Origin: an uncultured Planctomycetaceae bacterium
Lineage (GTDB): Bacteria; Planctomycetota; Planctomycetia; Pirellulales; UBA1268
NCBI GenBank assembly: GCA_937926325.1
Contig: CALAZQ010000025.1
Span: 1 to 12,599 of the forward strand
Length of the DNA stretch: 12,599 bases
Reading direction: 5' to 3'
In this document: positions 1 through 7,535 of the stretch, piece by piece
Layout: the number at the start of each line of letters is the position of its first letter
Numbering within the stretch: position 1 is the first letter of the stretch
Program-made: the position numbers and the translations under genes
The notes under the pieces: model-generated
What the model was told of the DNA's origin: nothing
Database searches by the model: none
The model's input: only the letters and a program-made list of their open reading frames with translations

Positions 1-191
1 ACAAAGCCGGCCGGCAGGCTGGTGGCGTAGCTGGCGACCACGGCGGCGAGCAGGAGGAGGCTGGCGAAGACAGTGCCGCTGACCGGGTCAGTCGGGGGGT
101 TGGTGCTGCTAGTTATCGCCATCGAGGCACTCGCTGCGGGGGTGACCGTCATCAAAACTACCAGCAGCACGGCCTCGCTCACCGCTGCCAT
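1..191 (-). CDS. N-terminal fragment of an unrecognised membrane or exported protein
   Basis: The minus strand is open from an ATG at 191 to the left edge, giving 63 complete codons without a stop, so the gene is cut by the window boundary. Residues about 5-21 form a hydrophobic stretch ending in an Ala-Ser-Ala type signal-peptidase site (AVLLVVLMTV then TPAASA). A second hydrophobic segment, about residues 40-62, begins TVFASLLLLAAVVASYATS and looks like a transmembrane helix. The likely product is therefore a membrane protein, or an exported protein anchored soon after its signal peptide. An in-frame GTG at 233 would add 14 residues before the hydrophobic core; neither start has a clear Shine-Dalgarno site. 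The gene is divergent from the large TPR gene that starts at 370. I do not recognise the family. The hydrophobic pattern and high-GC codons make it a credible gene, but the fragment is short. Confidence 0.5.
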   Translation of the reverse strand, partial: MAAVSEAVLLVVLMTVTPAASASMAITSSTNPPTDPVSGTVFASLLLLAAVVASYATSLPAGF

Positions 192-369
192 TCGCGGAAA
201 GCGGTCCCAGCAATCGGGCCCGTGACCGGACACGATTGTTAGGAATGCGCAAGAACACCGGCTTTTCTTCTGTGCAGCCTTGAGGGTCCGAAGAGAATAC
301 CCTGTGCTGGCGGTGATTCGATGAAGGGGCCAAGGCCCAACTCCCCCGACCTTCCAGGAAACCGAGACT
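192..369. promoter_or_regulatory. Divergent intergenic region between the left-edge gene and the giant TPR gene
   Basis: These 178 bp separate two divergently oriented reading frames and so should carry promoters for both. No convincing -35/-10 pair with 16-18 bp spacing was found on either strand. An AGGA at 356-359 lies 10 bases before the GTG at 370 and is a plausible ribosome-binding site for the large gene. A short GGGCC-AA-GGCCC symmetric element lies near 325-337, too small to call an operator. Confidence 0.35.
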
Positions 370-3300
370 GTGTTGATGAGAAAGCAGCGAGAAGAAGTGC
401 CGGTCTTGGTGCCATGGCCAGAGCCGTCGCCGTGTCGAGGGCGGCGGTGGTCGGCCGGGGTTGCATTGCTTGGCTGTCTTTTGGCGGCTGGAGCTGGCGG
501 AAGCTTGCCGCGGGCGTCCGCGCAGGACGTCGATGGCCTGGAAGAAATCCGGCAGCTCGCCGGGGCTGATGACCCCCGGGTGGGTGTTGAAGAGCTTCAG
601 AAGCTCCGGGTTGCTGCCCTCCAGCGAGAGCAGGGCAGCTATGAGGATTCGCTGAATTCGTACCGCGCGGTTTATGGCGGTCTGAAAGGGGAGCTTCAGC
701 AGGACGACCACCCGTTGCTGCTGGAAATCTTGTTGATGGTGACGGATGTCTTCCTCGAAATGGAGCAGTTTCAGCAGGCGGAAGGGCCGTTAATGAAGCA
801 GCTCGATCTTCGTGAACTGAAACTCGTCAGGCAGAACCTCACCGCCGTTGAACGGGCGGTCGAGGAGGCCAAGGTCGCCGCCTCGCGGGTGAAACAGGGC
901 CTGATTCTTTCCCGGATTGGCCGACCTGAGGATGCCCTGGAGCCGCTCTCGCAGGGTGGCGAGACGCTTGAACGTCTGATTGGCAGCGGCCATCGGCTGG
1001 TGCTGGAGTCAAAACTGCTGGCAGCTCGTATCGCTTGGAGCCTCGGCAGGTTTACAGAAGCAACCGATCGCACCGAGCAACTTGTCGCAGAGCTTGTCAA
1101 GGCAGAGGGGATCGATGCCCAACTGCTCGAACAGGCCCGCGAAGATCTTGGGGCGATGTATCTGGAGACCGGGAGGGTTACCGCGGCGATTCAGCTCTGG
1201 GATCGTGAACTGGCTGACCTCGAAGCTCGGCTGCGACCTGATAGCCCGAAGCTGATTGTGGCCTATCGGCGGCTGGGTGAGGCCTATGCCGCCGGCGGTG
1301 ACTATGAGGGAGCAGAAGAGTATTGGGGCAAGAGCCTCAAGGTCTCACAGGCGGCGTTCCCTGGGACCAGCGGTGAAGTGGCAGCCGATCTGACGGCGGT
1401 GGGCATCGCGCAGGAATTGCTCGACAAACGAGTCGGTGCGATCAATGCGTTTGATCAGGCGACGGCAACGTTTGAGGCGGCGGCACAGGCGGGGGTCGTT
1501 TCTGGCAATCAGACCCGCTTTGTCCGGAGGGCGGTCGAAAGTCTGTTGGTCGAAGGCCACAATGAGCGGGCGGCACGGCTTTTTGAGATGGCCATGCTGG
1601 CTGATCAGAGCCGCACCGATCGCAATGAGGTTGACGTTGCCGAAGACAAGGTCGGCATCGCCCGCTGCCTGTTGGCCGTTGGGGACATGGCGTCGGCCGA
1701 GGTCTTTCTGAGGCAGGCGCTCGCCACCATCCAGCGAGAGTCGGGCAACCGACACATTCGTACGCTCGAGGTCGTTGGCCTGCTCGCGCAAGCGGCGGCG
1801 AAGCGGGGCGACTTTGAGCTGGGATCGAGCCTGATCGACGTGCTTTGCAAGGCTGCTCCACCCCGCCGACTGGGCGTCAAGGAGACCGACCTTGTCGAGG
1901 CAATCGCAACCATCTGCCTGCTTTTGGAGCGGAATGAACTGACCAATCGGGCCAGCGACATTCAGAACCGGTGGCTCGCGATGCGGGAGAGTCAGTATGG
2001 TGCCGACGGGGTGGAACTGGTCGATTCGCTCGTGGCCTTTGCTGATGCATTTCAGGCTGCGGGAATGTCGGAACGGGCGATTCCGCTCTATGAACGGGCC
2101 GTGGCGTTACGGGAGCAGGCAACCCGGGCGGACCATCCGTCGGTGGCGGCTGTGCTGCTGCCGCTGGCCCGCGCCTTTCGCGGGCAGCAGCGGGAAGCCG
2201 AGGCCGCTGAGGCTGCTCGCCGCGCACTTGCCATCTGGGACGAAGCGGTCGGGCCCGACCACGAGGTCAGTGAGGTGACCGTAAAGATGCTCGCTGCGGC
2301 GGTCTATGCCGAGGGGAAAAAAGCTGAAGCCGCTCCGCTGTATGCGCGGATGCTGACGACCTACGAGCGGGAATATGGTCCCGAGGCGCCGCAGATCGCG
2401 TTGCTGTTGGGTCGGCTGGCTGAAGTCACGGTCGCCGCAGGCAACCCGGCCGCTGCTGAGGCCTATCTCAACCGGGCCATTGAGATCAATGCTCGAACAG
2501 CCACCGGTTCGAGCACGGCAATGGCGGCGAACCTGGCCGAGCTGGCCAAAATTGAGCGGTCCTTCGGGAAGGGCGACGGTTCGAAGTATCTCGAGCGGGC
2601 GCGGGAACTTGCCAAGCAGGCGGGTAGTGAACAGGAGCAGAGCGACATTCTGGCGAGCATCGCCGATGCATCGGCTGCTACTCCGTCAAGTCGGCCTGGG
2701 CCGGAGATGGCTGCCGTCGATCGCCAGACTGCTGCATCTGCAACGCAGGATCCTGCCGAGGACCTGCTGGCAATCGCCCGCAAGCTTGAACGGGGCGGCA
2801 ACCGCAACGGCGCCCAGGCTGCGATCGAACAGGCAATCACCGACGCTCGCCGTCGCCACGGCGAATCCGACCCGATTGTCGGTCGCCTGTCGGTCGCACT
2901 CGGTGACGTGCTGCTGCGGCAGGGAAACGTGGCCGAGGCGTTCGGTGTCTATCAGCAGGCGGTCGCCTTGCTGGTGGCGACTGTCGGTGAGGATGACACC
3001 CGCTCGGTGGTGGCAGCAATGCGGCTGGCTGCCCCGATGCAGATCAATGGAGACCTGATCGACGCCCGTTCGATGCTGTCACTTGCCCTGAGCAGGCTCA
3101 GGAACGTCCCGCCAGAATTCGGAAAGCTGGCGGTCGAGGGTCTGCGAGTTGCGGCTGACTACACGCTGGCCGTCGGCGATGACACCACTGCTATCAGTCT
3201 GCTGGAGAGGCTTGCTGCGGTCGAGGGGGCGATCGGGCAGCCGGCCGCAGCGACTTATGAAGACTTGGCAGCTGCCTACGAGCGGTCTGGTACAGCGGCA

Positions 3301-6054
3301 CGGGCGCAGCCCCTGCGGGAAAAGCTGTTGACGGCAGCGGCTGGGGAGGGTGGTGAACCGCAACCGTCTGCCCGGCTTGGTCGCCGGCATTACGACCTCG
3401 CCTTCACCGCGATGCTGAGCGAAGACCTTCGCCTCGCCGAAAAGCATGCCCGCGACGCGATTCGGATTGACGAACAGGCTGGCGGCAAGGAGCACCCAGC
3501 CGTGGCCCGCGATCTCCTGCTGCTTGCGGCGGTCTGCCGGCAGGCGGGGCGGGCCAATGATGCGACCGCGGCGTTGAATCTTGCCCGCAGCATTGCCGGT
3601 GCTGCGGTCGCTGCCGCCCGGATCGAAAACACGGGGGTCCTGCGGGAAGTTGCGGAAGCGTGCCGCCGCAGCAACGACCTCCAGGCGGCGGGTCGGATCC
3701 TGGAAACGGCGCTGGGGGCTGATTTGCAAACCCGCGGTCGCGGGCATCTGGAAACTGCTGCCGACCATTTGGCACTGGCAACGGTCCGTCGGCTGGAGGG
3801 GGACTTTGACCGGGCGGGAAAGAACTATGAGCGGGTCGTGTCAATCTATGGACTGGCCGACGGGCCGGGGGCCCCGCGGACGACTGCCGCGCAGACCCTG
3901 CTGAATGACATGCTGAGAAACGGCAATCGGAATTTTGGTCGGGATGGATTGTTGCCGCTGGAAGCGCGTCAGACGGACGACCAGCCGGTCAACCTGAAGG
4001 CAGCGGCGTCAGCCTATGCCGACCTCCTGCAGCAATATGCAGCCGCAAAGTCACCAGCGGTGGTTGGTCGCGGTGGTGGTCCGTTGGCGACACCAGGTGG
4101 AGCGACCACAGCGGACTCTGCGGAAAAAGCCAAGCGCATGCTGAACGCTGTGACCGGCGTCTTTGGCGGCGGATCGGGCCGAGCAGCAGGCGGCATTGAC
4201 GCCCTCGTGAGCTACACAGACATGCTTGGGCAGATGAATGCGGCCGATGACGGTGGACTTTCAGCACTTGAAGCGGGACGACAGCAAATTGCTGCCGCAG
4301 CGGCCGGTATCGCGTCTCAGGAACCGGCTGGGTTGGCTACCGGCGGAGCTGGCGGTCCGGTGACACTGCGGTTGCCCGCGACAGGCGGGGCAGAAATCAC
4401 GTTGTTGCCAGGTCCTGGGCTGGTTCCATCTGCAGCTGCTGTGGCCGAGACAGGGTCTGCCGGCGATTCGGCCGCGGACGCCACCGAGACGATCAACGAC
4501 CTGATTCGGGAGGGCTGGCGGCGGCATCTGGCCGGTGATGTCCCTGGGGCTGAAGCAGTGCTCAGGCGAGCCATTGAACTCGCGGAAGAGTCTGAGGGCC
4601 CAGCGGCAGCCGTGACACTCGATGCAGTCGCACAGCTGTCGACCATCCTGCTCGAGGCGGGCCGGCTGACAGCGGCCCGCGACCAGCTTGAGCAACTGCT
4701 CGCCCGCCGGGCCACGGTGGCCGGGGCAGACGATCCGGCGACGCTCGGCACCAAGATGCTGCTGGCTGACCTGCTCGTGGAGACTGGGGACTGGGCCGAC
4801 GCCTGGCCACTGGCAGTTGAGTTTCTGGGACGGACAGAGCCCTTGGCCGACACGATTTCATTCGAACGGGCCGAGGCGTTGCTACGAGTTGCCACCGTTG
4901 AACTGGGCGTCGGTCGAACCGCAACTGCCTGGCAGCGGGTGCAGCGGGCCCGGCAAATTCTGGGGACGTTGTTCGCGGCAGCCTACGGCCGTGGCGTCGG
5001 CACCGAGGCTGGCCGGGAGTTCGCGGCGACGATCAGCGGCAAGGAGGTTCGCTTCTTTCGAGCCGTAACGACGCTCTGCAAACTGCACGGGGGCTGTGGC
5101 GAAATTATTCGAGGAAGCGGCATCTTGAACAAGCTGCTTGAGACCACGGCGGCAGTCGATCAGGCGGCACCACTCGATCTGGAGCGGGCGCTCGCTGTGG
5201 CAGTCGATCTGGCGGTGGCCCGGGGCGACTCCCTGGCAGCCGAATCGGCCGCCAGGCGTGTGGTTGAGATTCGCCAGACGGCGTTCGGTCTGTTTGATCC
5301 GCGGACCACGGTTATGGAGGCCAGGCTTCAGGATCTGCGGCAGGTGCGGGAGACGGAGACGAATGCCGTTGCCAACCGCGAGCGATTTGCGGCCAGCCTC
5401 AAGCGGCTGCAAGACAACTTGGAACCCATCGGTGCCGCTGAGGCCAGCGTCTGGCTGCTGCCAGTCATGACCGAGCTGCTTGAACAGGCGATGCCGCTCG
5501 GTGACCCGGCTGCGGACGTGGTGGGAACTGCCAGCGTGGTGATCGAGCGGCTCGAGGCGAATGAGGGCAGCCTGCCCGTTTCGGCTGCCGCAATGCAGTT
5601 GCTTGCCAAGCTGGCAGCATGTGCCGATCCAGCCGACAGCCGCCGGTTCTCGGAACACGCGGCCGGATTGCGGGCTGAAGTCCTTCCGGCCTTGCTCGAA
5701 ACAGATCGCAGTTTCGAAACCGCTTGTCGGCTCGAGCAGGGGCAGGCACTCGCGGCCTGGGGCCGACGCGGTGACGCTGAGCAGTTGGTTCTGCTGGCGG
5801 CGGGCGGAGTTATGCCGGCCGAAGGCGGTGACAAGCGATCTGGGCTGGAAGCTTTTGATCGGCTGCTTGCCCAGGAGTCAGCGAACGGGGATGAGCTGTT
5901 TAACAACCGGGTTATCACGGCCCGCCGGTATTTTGCTGAGCGCGAGGCTCGGGAAGTCATCCCGAGCACGTCGCCGGAGTCGCGGGCTGAAACGCCCGCA
6001 GCCAGCGTTCCCAGTGCGGCTGCTGTTGCTCCGGCGACCCTCACCGGCGGTTAG
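370..6054 (+). CDS. Giant exported tetratricopeptide-repeat protein, 1,894 aa
   Basis: The product is a very large, probably extracytoplasmic helical-repeat scaffold; partner and exact role are unknown. The N-terminus has basic residues, a hydrophobic core (about residues 29-43, including VALLGCLLAAGAGG) and an Ala-Ser-Ala site before Gln52, so signal peptidase I cleavage is likely. An LLGC lipobox-like string exists, but the hydrophobic run continues past it, making a lipoprotein less likely. Kinesin-light-chain-style TPRs of about 42 residues are clearest at residues 560-710, where DHPS, DHEV and EAPQ recur about 41-42 residues apart. Related units lie near 290, 456, 831, 1040, 1123, 1452 and 1640. 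A Gly/Ala-rich, probably unstructured linker spans about 1230-1375. The C-terminus is an Ala/Pro/Ser-rich tail without an anchor. The start is GTG at 370 with AGGA 10 bases upstream; ATG at 376 is an alternative. The gene converges with the minus-strand operon and has no enzymatic motif that I can see. Confidence 0.9.
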   Translation: MLMRKQREEVPVLVPWPEPSPCRGRRWSAGVALLGCLLAAGAGGSLPRASAQDVDGLEEIRQLAGADDPRVGVEELQKLRVAALQREQGSYEDSLNSYRAVYGGLKGELQQDDHPLLLEILLMVTDVFLEMEQFQQAEGPLMKQLDLRELKLVRQNLTAVERAVEEAKVAASRVKQGLILSRIGRPEDALEPLSQGGETLERLIGSGHRLVLESKLLAARIAWSLGRFTEATDRTEQLVAELVKAEGIDAQLLEQAREDLGAMYLETGRVTAAIQLWDRELADLEARLRPDSPKLIVAYRRLGEAYAAGGDYEGAEEYWGKSLKVSQAAFPGTSGEVAADLTAVGIAQELLDKRVGAINAFDQATATFEAAAQAGVVSGNQTRFVRRAVESLLVEGHNERAARLFEMAMLADQSRTDRNEVDVAEDKVGIARCLLAVGDMASAEVFLRQALATIQRESGNRHIRTLEVVGLLAQAAAKRGDFELGSSLIDVLCKAAPPRRLGVKETDLVEAIATICLLLERNELTNRASDIQNRWLAMRESQYGADGVELVDSLVAFADAFQAAGMSERAIPLYERAVALREQATRADHPSVAAVLLPLARAFRGQQREAEAAEAARRALAIWDEAVGPDHEVSEVTVKMLAAAVYAEGKKAEAAPLYARMLTTYEREYGPEAPQIALLLGRLAEVTVAAGNPAAAEAYLNRAIEINARTATGSSTAMAANLAELAKIERSFGKGDGSKYLERARELAKQAGSEQEQSDILASIADASAATPSSRPGPEMAAVDRQTAASATQDPAEDLLAIARKLERGGNRNGAQAAIEQAITDARRRHGESDPIVGRLSVALGDVLLRQGNVAEAFGVYQQAVALLVATVGEDDTRSVVAAMRLAAPMQINGDLIDARSMLSLALSRLRNVPPEFGKLAVEGLRVAADYTLAVGDDTTAISLLERLAAVEGAIGQPAAATYEDLAAAYERSGTAARAQPLREKLLTAAAGEGGEPQPSARLGRRHYDLAFTAMLSEDLRLAEKHARDAIRIDEQAGGKEHPAVARDLLLLAAVCRQAGRANDATAALNLARSIAGAAVAAARIENTGVLREVAEACRRSNDLQAAGRILETALGADLQTRGRGHLETAADHLALATVRRLEGDFDRAGKNYERVVSIYGLADGPGAPRTTAAQTLLNDMLRNGNRNFGRDGLLPLEARQTDDQPVNLKAAASAYADLLQQYAAAKSPAVVGRGGGPLATPGGATTADSAEKAKRMLNAVTGVFGGGSGRAAGGIDALVSYTDMLGQMNAADDGGLSALEAGRQQIAAAAAGIASQEPAGLATGGAGGPVTLRLPATGGAEITLLPGPGLVPSAAAVAETGSAGDSAADATETINDLIREGWRRHLAGDVPGAEAVLRRAIELAEESEGPAAAVTLDAVAQLSTILLEAGRLTAARDQLEQLLARRATVAGADDPATLGTKMLLADLLVETGDWADAWPLAVEFLGRTEPLADTISFERAEALLRVATVELGVGRTATAWQRVQRARQILGTLFAAAYGRGVGTEAGREFAATISGKEVRFFRAVTTLCKLHGGCGEIIRGSGILNKLLETTAAVDQAAPLDLERALAVAVDLAVARGDSLAAESAARRVVEIRQTAFGLFDPRTTVMEARLQDLRQVRETETNAVANRERFAASLKRLQDNLEPIGAAEASVWLLPVMTELLEQAMPLGDPAADVVGTASVVIERLEANEGSLPVSAAAMQLLAKLAACADPADSRRFSEHAAGLRAEVLPALLETDRSFETACRLEQGQALAAWGRRGDAEQLVLLAAGGVMPAEGGDKRSGLEAFDRLLAQESANGDELFNNRVITARRYFAEREAREVIPSTSPESRAETPAASVPSAAAVAPATLTGG

Positions 6055-6084
6055 GGTCTAACTGAAAACCGCATCCCTGGCTTT

Positions 6085-6136
6085 GAGCAGCCCATCCGAC
6101 CGCTGGCGACATCCAACGCTATTGCCGCGGCTGCTC
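6085..6136. other. Inverted repeat in the convergent gap, possible weak bidirectional terminator
   Basis: GAGCAGCC at 6085-6092 and GGCTGCTC at 6129-6136 are perfect 8-bp inverted copies separated by 36 bases. They sit in the 95-bp gap between the stop codons of two converging genes, where a shared terminator would be expected. There is no T-tract on either side and the loop is long, so an intrinsic terminator is only a weak possibility. Confidence 0.25.
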
Positions 6137-6149
6137 CCCCCCTTCATCC

Positions 6150-7532
6150 TCAGTCTTTGTCAGCCGCAGCCGCCTGGGACGGGGCCGATTTTGGAGTCGC
6201 CGGACTGGCAGCCACGCTCTGCTGGCTCACCACAAATTTTGCCATCGACCGCAGGGCAGCCGTAGCAGCCTGTTCGGCGGCTTCAAGGTCGTCAAAGTTT
6301 ACGGTGGAGGCAGAGGCAAGCTCCTCAGCCTCGGCAAGCAGGTCACCAATCTGGCGAAACACTGGGCTTGCTGACGCCAGGGCAGGTTCGGCAACCTGCT
6401 GGGCCGTCTTGAGCAGTCGTTCGGCCTTCCGGGCCCGCACGGCATAGGTCTTTGCATCACGGCTGCTGGAGGCCTCACGGACACGCTTGAGAGAGATCTC
6501 TGCACTCCCGAGCATCGCCGGTATGGCCTCGGGATGGTCGCCGCCATAGGCCTGCTTCCAATAGTCGAGCGCCGCTGTGAACGCAGTCTCGGCGCCGGCG
6601 AGGTCGCCATGGGCCAACGCGAGTCGGCCCCGGGTGTCTTCGGTCAACGCCCGCAGTCGGGACGCCTCGCGTTGCTGCACGCTTGGCGGCTGGGCACCGC
6701 TCGGCCACTCCGGGCAGAGTGTGTTATCACCCGTTCCGGTCTGGCTGGTGTCGTGAAAGGCTTCGAAGATCGTCTGTTCAACGTCTTCGGTCATGTTGTC
6801 GAAATAGGTCTTGGCCCGCGACGACTGATCTTTCGCCAGATAGAGGAGGGTCGCCTGACGATGGGGCTGAAAGGTTGACAACTCAGCGAGTTGTTTTGGT
6901 GAGAGAATGCGGCCCTCCCGGTTCTTTTTTTCAAGCATGGCGGCCCTGCTGCCACTCGCACGTCGGGCCCGGATACTGGTGGCGACGAGGTTTTCCGCCG
7001 CTGCATAATCCTGATTGGCAAGAGCGGTGCGAATCTGGGCATCGATCAGATAGAAATTCCGCAGATCGACCACCAACTCATACTGCCGCAGCCGCTTCTT
7101 CGCCGCATCGTCGTTGTTGCGACCTTCCGCCGGTCTGGCTCTCCGGACCGCAGTAGTAAAAGCTCGATTGGCGGACAGGTCGGCGATCAGTTCGAGGATT
7201 TCGCGGGCGACCTCAAGGTCACCCGCTTCGCTGGCGAATGTGGCCCGGAAGACACAAAAGGTCAGAAAAGTGTCCGCAAGCGGCCCACCCTCGTCAGCAC
7301 CGTTTTTTTCCATCAGTGCCAACAGCGGCTTGGTCTCGTCGAGCGCTTCGAGCCACTTGCCCTCGTCGTGAAGTCGCCAGAGGTGCTCGATTTCGACCTC
7401 GACATTCGCCTGGCCAAGGCAGGCGCGATGGCTGGCGAACGACGACGCAGCGGCAATCGCAACGACTGCCAACCAGCGGAGGCGGGAGGTCAACCAGACA
7501 GCAGGCATAGTGGTCATCTCATTCGTGGGCAT
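6150..7532 (-). CDS. Exported TPR-like helical repeat protein, 460 aa
   Basis: This is the last gene of the minus-strand cluster. Residues about 17-42 form a signal peptide: Arg residues, then a hydrophobic core LAVVAIAAAS, then a likely cleavage near CLGQA-NVE. The mature protein is almost all alpha-helical. TPR-like units are visible at about residues 46-120 and most clearly at 288-350, where a GDLAGAETAFTAALDYWKQA helix pair is followed by GGDHPEAIPAMLGSAEIS, the same DHP-type TPR seen in the giant gene. The Ala-rich C-terminus ends in ADKD with no membrane anchor. The ATG at 7532 lies only 3 bases after the LRR-protein stop, which argues for translational coupling. ATGs at 7517 and 7508 are alternatives, and a GAGATGA just before the latter could act as a ribosome-binding site. 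No catalytic motif is visible. A scaffold or adaptor role for the envelope is inference. Confidence 0.88.
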   Translation of the reverse strand: MPTNEMTTMPAVWLTSRLRWLAVVAIAAASSFASHRACLGQANVEVEIEHLWRLHDEGKWLEALDETKPLLALMEKNGADEGGPLADTFLTFCVFRATFASEAGDLEVAREILELIADLSANRAFTTAVRRARPAEGRNNDDAAKKRLRQYELVVDLRNFYLIDAQIRTALANQDYAAAENLVATSIRARRASGSRAAMLEKKNREGRILSPKQLAELSTFQPHRQATLLYLAKDQSSRAKTYFDNMTEDVEQTIFEAFHDTSQTGTGDNTLCPEWPSGAQPPSVQQREASRLRALTEDTRGRLALAHGDLAGAETAFTAALDYWKQAYGGDHPEAIPAMLGSAEISLKRVREASSSRDAKTYAVRARKAERLLKTAQQVAEPALASASPVFRQIGDLLAEAEELASASTVNFDDLEAAEQAATAALRSMAKFVVSQQSVAASPATPKSAPSQAAAADKD

Positions 7533-7535
7533 GGA

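Noticed and set aside
370..520. Lipoprotein reading of the giant TPR protein (LLGC)
   Set aside because: The hydrophobic stretch continues past the Cys and a good Ala-Ser-Ala site follows, so ordinary signal peptidase I cleavage fits better.
109..711. 200-residue open frame on the minus strand over the start of the giant TPR gene
   Set aside because: It lies antisense to a well-supported gene and across its upstream region, is rich in Arg/Ser/Pro as GC-rich shadow frames are, and has no domain or signal.
4882..5658. 258-residue antisense open frame inside the giant TPR gene
   Set aside because: Long antisense frames are expected under GC-rich coding sequence; the composition is shadow-like and the plus-strand TPR frame fully explains the region.
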